Positions 23,972 to 30,961 of a stretch of 64,000 bases of DNA are shown piece by piece. The notes under the pieces were generated by a model, which saw only the letters and a program-made list of their open reading frames with translations, was not told the origin of the DNA and did no database searches. Source of the DNA: Lachnospiraceae bacterium (GTDB taxonomy: Bacteria; Bacillota; Clostridia; Lachnospirales; Lachnospiraceae); the NCBI GenBank assembly GCA_022792335.1, contig JAAWAV010000053.1:1-64000 (forward strand), written 5' to 3'. The position numbers and the translations under genes are program-made. The stretch's first letter is position 1. The number at the start of each line of letters is the position of its first letter.

Positions 23972-24028
23972 AGCCGCCGATGGTTCTGCACAGATGTTAT
24001 AACTGTGCGGAACCATCGGCGGCTTTTC
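23972..24028 (+). terminator. Operon terminator
   Basis: Very long stem: GCCGCCGATGGTTC and TGCACAG pair with CTGTGC and GAACCATCGGCGGC, loop ATGTTATAA, then TTTTCTGTTTT. Confidence 0.92.
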
Positions 24029-24138
24029 TGTTTTGCTATAGATATTATAACAGAAAAGCCGTTCTCATACAAGACTGGTAACTGTGCTCGCCGGATGCTA
24101 TAATCGTTTTCCAGACAAAAAAATGGGGAGGGATGTTC

Positions 24139-24353
24139 TTGAAAAAAGACTGGATGGCTTTTTTACAGTCGCCGGAGAGACTGACAGAGGGGGTACTGGA
24201 GACCAACCGGAGGACAGAACAGTCCGGGCCGGTTATCGCGGCTATCAGGATTCGGAGGGACGGAATGAGTACAGGAAATTTGATGAAGTAAAGCGATGGG
24301 ACTACGAATTGTATCTGGAGGCACTTAGAGAGTTATGCTGGAGGCGACGGTAA
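24139..24353 (+). pseudogene. Small frameshifted gene upstream of the DUF6179-like gene
   Basis: TTG 24139 with GGGAGGGA upstream begins MKKDWMAFLQSPERLTEGVL, continuing ETNRRTEQSGP, then stops at 24291. The adjacent frame is open from before 24139 to 24353 and ends YRKFDEVKRWDYELYLEAL, which looks equally protein-like. The simplest reading is a gene of about 70 codons with one frameshift near 24225-24235 in a GGGCCGG stretch. It ends directly before the next ATG (24354). Family not recognised. Confidence 0.4.
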
Positions 24354-24866
24354 ATGAAAGATAGCATGGAAGAGCTGATTCCGATTGTGGGCAGGCTTGC
24401 AGAGGCATATACCGGCCTGGAAAGTACTTCTCTGACCTATGAAATCCAGCCGGATTTTATTTCCTGTGGAAACAGATGCTTGCAGGATACGATTGAAAAA
24501 GGCCTGCCAGAATTTTTTCAGTGGTATGATGTGAAATTTAAACCGCAGGATACGGTGATTTTTCTGGAATACCCAGTCCTTAAGGATTTTTCCGGCGAAA
24601 AGGGTGTGGATCGGATTTATGAATTTTTAAAATGTATTCGTCTGGAACAAATATTTTTAAAAGGATTGCCTCCGGAAACGATAAGAAAGATACTGGAAAA
24701 ACATGATAGTTCGTATGAGGATATGATAGAAAATCTCTGTGAAATCATTTTGACAGGCATACTCATTCCTGTGCTGGCAAAGAAATCACTGGGGGAACGA
24801 CTGGATCCGTCTAACGTACGAGAACTGGAAATGGCCAGAGAGGGGACTCTTTCGCAGATGTTATGA
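24354..24866 (+). CDS. DUF6179-like protein, apparently shortened
   Basis: 170 aa, soluble. The beginning (LIPIVGRLAEAYTGLESTSLTYE) and the rest (from QPDFISCGNRCLQDTIEKGLP to the end) resemble the N- and C-terminal parts of DUF6179 proteins of Lachnospiraceae, which to my recollection are more than twice this length. An in-frame internal deletion near residue 30 would explain that. No catalytic motif or membrane segment was seen. It follows the frameshifted small gene with no gap, so the pair may be a decaying operon. Confidence 0.5.
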   Translation: MKDSMEELIPIVGRLAEAYTGLESTSLTYEIQPDFISCGNRCLQDTIEKGLPEFFQWYDVKFKPQDTVIFLEYPVLKDFSGEKGVDRIYEFLKCIRLEQIFLKGLPPETIRKILEKHDSSYEDMIENLCEIILTGILIPVLAKKSLGERLDPSNVRELEMAREGTLSQML

Positions 24867-24933
24867 AAAAGGGACGGAAATAGGGGGAGACAATGAAAAA
24901 GATCACGAAATCGAAGAACTTGTTACAAAATTA

Positions 24934-24962
24934 TTGACATGGTTTTATGGAATTGATATAAT
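24934..24962 (+). promoter_or_regulatory. Consensus sigma-A promoter P1 of the first hydrolase gene
   Basis: TTGACA (24934-24939), 17 bp, TATAAT (24957-24962): a perfect match. It would make a leader of about 210 nt. Confidence 0.75.
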
Positions 24963-25088
24963 TTATGTCATGTGACAGGGATAACATCTCTTACATAATT
25001 ATGACGAAATTATTACGAAAGAATAAGAAAATCTGGAAATTGAAGCCGGTTTGGCAGAAGGTGGAAGGGTTTTTTACAGGGAAAACGG

Positions 25089-25117
25089 TTGACAGAAGTG
25101 TTTTGGGGAGCTATAAT
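25089..25117 (+). promoter_or_regulatory. Consensus sigma-A promoter P2 of the first hydrolase gene
   Basis: TTGACA (25089-25094), 17 bp, TATAAT (25112-25117): a second perfect match, 155 bp after P1, giving a 54-nt leader. A WalR-box-like repeat lies just downstream. Confidence 0.82.
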
Positions 25118-25126
25118 GATTACAGA

Positions 25127-25143
25127 TGTAACAAATTTGTAAC
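25127..25143 (+). promoter_or_regulatory. WalR-box-like direct repeat
   Basis: TGTAAC-N5-TGTAAC fits the published WalR (YycF) consensus TGTWAH-N5-TGTWAH exactly. It covers about +4 to +20 of P2, a position expected to repress unless WalR acts differently here. Confidence 0.65.
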
Positions 25144-25177
25144 AAATAGCAGGACAGAGATACCGGAGGTTGAATTT

Positions 25178-26509
25178 GTGAATAGGAACAGAATTTTAGT
25201 CACAGTAGGTTGTGTATGTGCATCTGTGTTAATAGCGGGGGCGACTCCTGCCAATGCGGCGAATAAGGTTGAGATTGATTCAGCAGTAGCGGGACTTTCC
25301 GTGGCGATGAATAATTTTTACGCAGGGACGGAAAACCCGGAGGATGAACTGAAAGATTATCTTCAGAGTGCTCCGGAGCCGGTTCAGGCAGAGCCGGAGG
25401 AGCCAGTGGAAGAGGAGAAAGAGGTTTCTCCTTATGAGAATATTGCAGTATCCCGTGTGGGTGAAGAGGGTTATGTTCATATCCGGACGGATGCGAATAC
25501 GGATGCTGATGTAGTAGGAAAGATTTATAATAACTGCGCGGCTACCATTGAGGATACCATTTCGACGGAGGATGGCGACTGGTATAAGATCAAGTCCGGT
25601 TCCGTAGAAGGATATATGAAAGCCGATTATTTCGTAACCGGCGACGAGGCGGAGCAGGTGGCCATGGAGATTGGCAAAAGCTACGCGGAAGTGTCTGAAG
25701 GAGGACTGAGACTCAGAGAAGAGCCTAATACGGAGAGCGGCGTTATCGATACTCTGTGGCAGGGTGATATTTACACGGTGATGGAGCAGGAGGAAGAATT
25801 TGTAAAACTTTCTCTTGGACAGGACGACGACGGAAATGATGTGACAGGATATGTTGCAAAAGAGTACGTAAATACATATGTAAAGTTTGATGAAGCAATT
25901 TCTCTTGAGGAAGAGGCAGAAAAACAGGCGGAAGAAGAGAGACTTGCAAAAGAGGCCAGAGAGGCGGAGGAAGAGCTTCGCAGAGCAGAAGAACGGGAGA
26001 GGGAGAACCGTAGAGAGGAGACTTCTGCGAATGAGGAGACGCCGTCCCCGACTCAGGCGCCGGAGACAGCGGCTCCTGAGGCAGCGGAAACTCCCGCTCC
26101 GGAACCTGCTCCTGCTCCCGAACCGGCTCCGCCCGTTTCAGAGGTGTCTGACGCTACCAGAAATGCAGTCGTGGCTTACGCGAAGCAGTTTATCGGATGC
26201 CCTTATGTATATGGTGGAAACAGTCTGTCAGGCGGTACGGACTGCTCCGGTTTTGTGAAAGGCGTGTATGCAAATTTCGGGATTTCCCTTCCGAGAACTT
26301 CCAGATCACAGGCAGGTGCCGGCAGGAGTATCTCTATTGACGCATTGCAGCCCGGAGATTTGGTTTTCTATGCCAGCGGTGGAAGTATTTATCATGTGGC
26401 AATCTATGTTGGCGGTGGCCAGATTATTCATGCGATCAGTGAGTCTCAGGGAATTGGCATTACTGGTTTGAATATGGGAAGAGTGTATTGTGCAGTGTCT
26501 CTTCTTTAG
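25178..26509 (+). CDS. Secreted SH3b-NlpC/P60 peptidoglycan hydrolase
   Basis: 443 aa. The signal peptide (ILVTVGCVCASVLIAGATPANA) is followed by a short helical stretch, two bacterial SH3 domains (about residues 90-160 and 165-235, with GYVHIRTDANTDA and GGLRLREEPNTES), a Glu/Arg-rich coiled coil, a Pro/Ala/Glu linker, and a C-terminal NlpC/P60 domain with catalytic Cys in GGTDCSGFVKG and His in HVAIYVG and IIHAIS. Such enzymes cut D-Glu-diaminopimelate bonds in cell-wall peptides. The GTG at 25178 has CCGGAGG upstream and a signal peptide starts right after it; the ATG at 24965 is only 2 nt from the P1 -10 box. Paralogue of the next gene. Confidence 0.9.
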   Translation: MNRNRILVTVGCVCASVLIAGATPANAANKVEIDSAVAGLSVAMNNFYAGTENPEDELKDYLQSAPEPVQAEPEEPVEEEKEVSPYENIAVSRVGEEGYVHIRTDANTDADVVGKIYNNCAATIEDTISTEDGDWYKIKSGSVEGYMKADYFVTGDEAEQVAMEIGKSYAEVSEGGLRLREEPNTESGVIDTLWQGDIYTVMEQEEEFVKLSLGQDDDGNDVTGYVAKEYVNTYVKFDEAISLEEEAEKQAEEERLAKEAREAEEELRRAEERERENRREETSANEETPSPTQAPETAAPEAAETPAPEPAPAPEPAPPVSEVSDATRNAVVAYAKQFIGCPYVYGGNSLSGGTDCSGFVKGVYANFGISLPRTSRSQAGAGRSISIDALQPGDLVFYASGGSIYHVAIYVGGGQIIHAISESQGIGITGLNMGRVYCAVSLL

Positions 26510-26530
26510 AATTTCATAGGCAGGCGGTAC

Positions 26531-26563
26531 AAAGCGGTATGGTCATTGGCTGTACCGCTTTTT
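26531..26563 (+). terminator. Terminator between the two hydrolase genes
   Basis: AAAGCGGTA/TACCGCTTTTT hairpin with alternative pairing to GGCGGTACA just upstream; followed by a T-run. Confidence 0.75.
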
Positions 26564-26573
26564 GATTGCAGGG

Positions 26574-26602
26574 TTGACAATGCTTTTGGTGCTTGTTATA
26601 AT
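26574..26602 (+). promoter_or_regulatory. Consensus sigma-A promoter of the second hydrolase gene
   Basis: TTGACA (26574-26579), 17 bp, TATAAT (26597-26602). Confidence 0.85.
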
Positions 26603-26614
26603 AAATGACAGGAT

Positions 26615-26631
26615 TGTAACAAAATTGTAAT
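26615..26631 (+). promoter_or_regulatory. WalR-box-like direct repeat at the second hydrolase
   Basis: TGTAAC-N5-TGTAAT, again an exact fit to the WalR consensus and at the same distance (12 bp) after the -10 box as in the paralogous gene (9 bp). Confidence 0.65.
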
Positions 26632-26672
26632 AAATGACGGAGAAGTACGACGAAAATTATTCGGAGGAAATT

Positions 26673-28076
26673 ATGAGAAGAACGAGAAAATTGGTTGCAG
26701 CGGGTTGTCTTTGTATGGCCATGGCCATGGGTATGACGGCGTTTGCTATGCCCGGGGCGACAAGTTTGGTGACGGTGACGCCAAAGACGGCATCGTCTGA
26801 CTCTTCAAACGATATGGAACAGAATGCAGATAATAAGACGCCGGCGGCCGCTCCAGAGGAAAAAGCGTCTAAGACAGCGAACGGTACATCCGGTGATAAG
26901 GTAACTGCAGGCGCGGCGCCTTTGACAGTGGCCTCCAGCGCCGGCGTAGCTTCCGGTACACCTGGAAGCGATGAAGCAGCTCCGGCGAGTGAGAGTAGTG
27001 AAGCGGGAACGGAAGGCAGCCAGGAAACGGAAGGAATTAAGGAGACGGCGGAGAATCAAGACATGGGAATCCCTGTCACAGGGGTGACACCTGATCAGAA
27101 GCCGGAGGAGGCAATCAGCCAGGCGGCGATGCAGATGGCGGCGGCTTCTCCGACCAAGGCTCCCTCGCCTTACGAGGACGTGGCAGTTTCCAAGGTGAAT
27201 GGTGATGAAGATTATGTCAACATCCGTGACGCAGCCAGCGTAGAGGGAGAAATTCTGGGAAAAATTTATAATAACTGCGCGGCGACTATTGAGGAGACTG
27301 TGGAGACAGAGGACGGAACCTGGTATAAAATTCATTCCGGCTCAGTGGATGGATATATCAAGGCGGAGTATTTTGTGACTGGCGACGAAGCAGAAGCGCT
27401 TGCCTTGGAGATTGGCAAGATGTTCGGCTATGTGGAAGAGGGCGGCCTCCGGGTTCGTACCGAGCCGACCACGGAGAGCGAGATCATCACAACACTCTGG
27501 GCTGGAGAGAAATATACCGTTGTGGAACAGGCGGACGGATTTGTGAAGCTTTCTCTGGGCGATGACGACGACGGAAATCCGGTGACTGGATATGTGGCGG
27601 AAGAGTATGTTCAGGTTTATGTGAAGTTTGACAAGGCGATTTCCCTGGAGGAAGAGGAAGAGCAGAAAGAGGAAGCAAGGAGACGTGCCGCGGAGGCGGA
27701 GGCAGCGAAGCGTAGTTCTGCCAGGGAAGCAGTGGTAGCTTATGCGAAACAGTTTATTGGAAATCCTTACGTATGGGGCGGTAGCAGCCTGACAAATGGC
27801 ACAGACTGTTCCGGTTTTACGAGAAGCGTTCTGGGGCATTTCGGTTATGGCCTTTCCAGGACATCCAGCGCTCAGTCCGGAGACGGCCGTCAGGTGCCTC
27901 TGAACAGTGTGGAGCCGGGCGATCTGATTTTCTATGCCAGCGGCGGCAGAATCTATCATGTGGCTCTGTATATCGGCGGAGGACGGATCATCCACGCCAT
28001 CGACGAAGCGCACGGAATCGGGATTTCGTCCATGTACTGGACAACCCCTGTTTGCGCAGTAGATGTGATGGGTTAA
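26673..28076 (+). CDS. Second secreted SH3b-NlpC/P60 peptidoglycan hydrolase
   Basis: 467 aa. Signal peptide (VAAGCLCMAMAMGMTAFAM), a 140-residue low-complexity Ala/Ser/Glu/Thr linker likely to span the wall, two SH3b domains (DYVNIRDAASVEG, then GGLRVRTEPTTES), a short Glu/Arg/Ala helix and a C-terminal NlpC/P60 domain with catalytic Cys in TDCSGFTRS and His in HVALYIGG and IIHAID. Its SH3b and catalytic parts are closely similar to the preceding gene; they differ mainly in where the flexible linker lies (before the SH3 domains here, after them there). ATG 26673 has TCGGAGG at 6 nt. The pair looks like a tandem duplication with domain-linker divergence. Confidence 0.9.
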   Translation: MRRTRKLVAAGCLCMAMAMGMTAFAMPGATSLVTVTPKTASSDSSNDMEQNADNKTPAAAPEEKASKTANGTSGDKVTAGAAPLTVASSAGVASGTPGSDEAAPASESSEAGTEGSQETEGIKETAENQDMGIPVTGVTPDQKPEEAISQAAMQMAAASPTKAPSPYEDVAVSKVNGDEDYVNIRDAASVEGEILGKIYNNCAATIEETVETEDGTWYKIHSGSVDGYIKAEYFVTGDEAEALALEIGKMFGYVEEGGLRVRTEPTTESEIITTLWAGEKYTVVEQADGFVKLSLGDDDDGNPVTGYVAEEYVQVYVKFDKAISLEEEEEQKEEARRRAAEAEAAKRSSAREAVVAYAKQFIGNPYVWGGSSLTNGTDCSGFTRSVLGHFGYGLSRTSSAQSGDGRQVPLNSVEPGDLIFYASGGRIYHVALYIGGGRIIHAIDEAHGIGISSMYWTTPVCAVDVMG

Positions 28077-28087
28077 AAACAGACAGC

Positions 28088-28118
28088 AAAACGGTACGAC
28101 GAAGGTCGTACCGTTTTT
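28088..28118 (+). terminator. Rho-independent terminator
   Basis: Perfect stem AAACGGTACGAC/GTCGTACCGTTT with GAAG loop and T-run. Confidence 0.9.
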
Positions 28119-28150
28119 GGCTTCATAGGAAAGCAACTTGCCACAGGTTC

Positions 28151-29038
28151 TCAGAATACGACAGCTTTCAGATATTCGGAGAAGGCTCTGGCGGGAACAG
28201 AGAGGGGGGCATTTTTATTTTGTATCAGAGAAATCGTGGAAGTGAGCCCTTCTTCTTCAATGGGCCTCCAGATGGTGTCTCTGTGACGGAGAAGAGGGAT
28301 GGCAGATTCTGGAAGAATCCCGACCCCGACTCCGGCATCAGCGAGAAACGCGGTGGTTCTGGCATCGTCATTTTTGCAGAAAGGCTCAAAGGGGAGACTT
28401 TTTTTGTGAAAAGCAGCGGACAGGACAGCTTCCCATCTCCGGTAAAGAATCATCGGCATCCGGGAGAGGACGTCCAGGGGAATTTTTTCCGGAGGGGTAG
28501 AATGTGGTGAAACAGAAAAATAACAGGCATGCCCGGCAGCGGCAATCGGTTCTTTTTTAAAAGGAAGAGACAGGAAATCGCCGGCAGGGAAAGGGGTCCG
28601 TACAACAGCCAGCTCAATGAGACCATCCCGTAATTTTTCCAGAAGCTGATAGGTATCTGCTTCAGAAAGTTCAAAACGGATATCCGGGTGTTGTCTGTGG
28701 AAATCGGCAGACCACTGGCAAAACAGAGTACTGCTTATGGATGAGACAACGCCAAGGCGCAGCGTGCCGTGGGAACCTCTCCGGTATTCCAGAAGTTCTT
28801 CCTTTAAAAGAGAGGACATGTGGAGCAGCGTGGAAGCTCTCTCATACATCATCTTTCCGGCATCCGTCAGCCGGATAGCGCGAGGGCCCCGTTCAAAGAG
28901 CAGACAGCCGGCCTCCTCCTCCAGAAGCTTTAACTGGGTGCTCAGAGGCGGCTGGGTCATGTGGAGTTTTTTGGCGGCCGCGGAAATGGTGCCTTCGTTG
29001 ATGACGGTGACAAAATAAGTAAGTTGTTTTAAATCCAT
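28151..29038 (-). CDS. LysR-family transcriptional regulator
   Basis: 295 aa. The N-terminal winged helix (LKQLTYFVTVINEGTISAAA, then LHMTQPPLSTQLKLLEEE) is followed by a linker helix and a LysR substrate-binding domain (GTLRLGVVSSISSTL, GVGVGILPESA). It is transcribed away from the ABC exporter pair at 29225, with a 186-bp shared upstream region that contains an AT-rich inverted repeat, so it probably controls that operon and itself. On the minus strand AAGGAGT precedes the ATG. The inducer is unknown. Confidence 0.9.
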   Translation of the reverse strand: MDLKQLTYFVTVINEGTISAAAKKLHMTQPPLSTQLKLLEEEAGCLLFERGPRAIRLTDAGKMMYERASTLLHMSSLLKEELLEYRRGSHGTLRLGVVSSISSTLFCQWSADFHRQHPDIRFELSEADTYQLLEKLRDGLIELAVVRTPFPAGDFLSLPFKKEPIAAAGHACYFSVSPHSTPPEKIPLDVLSRMPMILYRRWEAVLSAAFHKKSLPFEPFCKNDDARTTAFLADAGVGVGILPESAIPLLRHRDTIWRPIEEEGLTSTISLIQNKNAPLSVPARAFSEYLKAVVF

Positions 29039-29100
29039 GAAAAACTCCTTTGTGCCGGAGGCCGTCGCCCGGCAGAAATCTATAAACGGATGAAGAGAGG

Positions 29101-29144
29101 AATATTATATGGTAAAAATATGGAAACTATATTAATATAATATT
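29101..29144. promoter_or_regulatory. Candidate LysR operator
   Basis: Perfect 10-bp arms AATATTATAT (29101-29110) and ATATAATATT (29135-29144), 24 bp apart, in the divergent region between the LysR gene and the exporter operon. LysR proteins bind AT-rich dyads of T-N11-A type. Confidence 0.45.
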
Positions 29145-29224
29145 TTTCATATACTTTTCTTTATGGTAGTATAAAAAACGGAAAAATGCAATACAAATTC
29201 AGGAAAGAATTTTGAGGTGAAGGC

Positions 29225-30961
29225 ATGAAACGACTTCTCATTTATCTGAAGGATTACAGAAAAGAAAGCGTCCTGGGACCGCTCTTTAAACTTCTGGAGG
29301 CTTCTTTCGAGCTTTTAGTACCTCTGGTGATGGCTGCAGTCATTGACAGAGGGATTGCAGAACAGGATACGGGTTATGTGATTCGCATGTGCCTGGTGAT
29401 GGTGGCGTTAGGACTCATCGGTCTTGTCTGTTCTGTAACGGCTCAGTATTTTGCAGCCAGGGCGGCAGTCGGTTTTGCCACAGGGGTGCGTCGGGCTTTG
29501 TTTTCCCATATTCAGGGATTGTCCTATACGGAAATCGATACGCTGGGAACTTCGACCATGATTACCAGAATGACCAGCGATGTGAATCAGGCCCAGTCCG
29601 GTGTCAACATGACGCTTCGGCTGTTTCTGCGCTCCCCTTTTATTGTATTCGGAGCCATGTGCATGGCCTTTACCATCAATGTGCGTGCGGCTCTGATTTT
29701 TGTGGTGACCATTCCACTCCTGTCCATTGTGGTCTTTGGGATTATGATGATTACCATGCCTTTATATAAAAAGGTACAGGCGGGACTTGACGGGGTATTG
29801 GGAGTCACCAGAGAAAATCTGACGGGCGTCCGTGTCCTCCGGGCTTTTAATAAGGAAGAGGAAGAACGGGAGCGGTTTTCCGGGAAAAATGAGTCGCTGA
29901 CCAGAATGCAGGTGTTTGCAGGAAGGATTTCGGCGCTTATGAATCCACTCACTTATGTGATGATTAATGGCGCCGTGGTGGCGTTAATCTGGACGGGAGC
30001 TATCCAGGTGGACGGAGGAATCATCAGCCAGGGACAGGTAGTGGCCCTGGTGAATTATATGTCCCAGATTCTGGTAGAGCTTATCAAACTGGCAAATCTG
30101 ATTATTACCATTACGAAGGCGTTGGCGTGCGCCGGAAGAATCGCCTCGGTCCTGGAGACAGAGTCCAGTATGACGGCGCCGGAGGTATGGAAGGGGAAGG
30201 CGCCTTCAGAGACAGGAACGGTAGAATTTTCCGATGCCTGCCTTCATTATAAAAATGCAGGAGCCGAGTCTTTGAGCCATGTGAGTTTCCAGGTGAGGCG
30301 GGGGGAGACCATCGGAGTCATCGGTGGCACTGGTTCCGGGAAATCTTCTCTGGTGAACCTGATCCCCCGGTTTTATGATGTGAGCAGTGGAAAAATACTG
30401 GTAGACGGAGTGGATGTAAGAGAATATCCGACCCATGCATTACGGGAAAAGATTGGCGTCGTTCCTCAGAAGTCAGTACTTTTTAAAGGTACCATCCGGG
30501 AAAATTTAAAATGGGGCAAGGCCGACGCCACAGAAGAAGAACTGTGGGAGGCGCTGGAACTTTCCCAGGCGAAAGAGTTTGTAGAAAAGAAGGAGCAGGG
30601 CCTTGATACGCCGCTTTCCCAGGGAGGAAAGAATCTTTCCGGCGGCCAAAGACAGCGATTGACCATTGCCAGGGCTCTGGTAAAGAAACCGGAGATTCTG
30701 ATTCTTGACGACAGTGCCTCAGCGCTGGATTTTGCCACAGATGCAAGTCTCCGGATGGCTATTCGGAATATGAAAGAACGCTTGACGGTGTTTATCGTTT
30801 CCCAGCGGACCTCTTCCGTCCGGTATGCGGATCAGATCCTTGTACTGGAGGACGGCGAGGTGGCTGGAATCGGAACCCATGAGGAACTGCTTCGTGAATG
30901 CAGCGTTTATCAGGAGATTTATTATTCTCAGTTCCCGAAGGAGGTGCAGGCAAATGGCTGA
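29225..30961 (+). CDS. ABC exporter half-transporter, degenerate-site subunit
   Basis: 578 aa: six-helix type IV exporter membrane domain (1-310) and an ATP-binding domain with Walker A GGTGSGKSS, Q-loop VVPQKSV, signature LSGGQRQR and Walker B ILILDDSAS. The residue after the Walker B Asp is Asp instead of the catalytic Glu, as in the non-hydrolysing half of asymmetric exporters such as TM287/288 and BmrCD. It would pair with the next gene, which it overlaps by 8 bp. Substrates of such pairs are drugs, lipids or peptides; none can be named here. The start ATG has GAGGTGA upstream. Confidence 0.9.
   Translation: MKRLLIYLKDYRKESVLGPLFKLLEASFELLVPLVMAAVIDRGIAEQDTGYVIRMCLVMVALGLIGLVCSVTAQYFAARAAVGFATGVRRALFSHIQGLSYTEIDTLGTSTMITRMTSDVNQAQSGVNMTLRLFLRSPFIVFGAMCMAFTINVRAALIFVVTIPLLSIVVFGIMMITMPLYKKVQAGLDGVLGVTRENLTGVRVLRAFNKEEEERERFSGKNESLTRMQVFAGRISALMNPLTYVMINGAVVALIWTGAIQVDGGIISQGQVVALVNYMSQILVELIKLANLIITITKALACAGRIASVLETESSMTAPEVWKGKAPSETGTVEFSDACLHYKNAGAESLSHVSFQVRRGETIGVIGGTGSGKSSLVNLIPRFYDVSSGKILVDGVDVREYPTHALREKIGVVPQKSVLFKGTIRENLKWGKADATEEELWEALELSQAKEFVEKKEQGLDTPLSQGGKNLSGGQRQRLTIARALVKKPEILILDDSASALDFATDASLRMAIRNMKERLTVFIVSQRTSSVRYADQILVLEDGEVAGIGTHEELLRECSVYQEIYYSQFPKEVQANG

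Noticed and set aside
24965-25177. Upstream ATG extending the first NlpC/P60 hydrolase by 71 codons
   Set aside because: The ATG lies 2 nt after a consensus -10 box and the extension contains a second promoter; the signal peptide begins at GTG 25178, which has a good ribosome-binding site.
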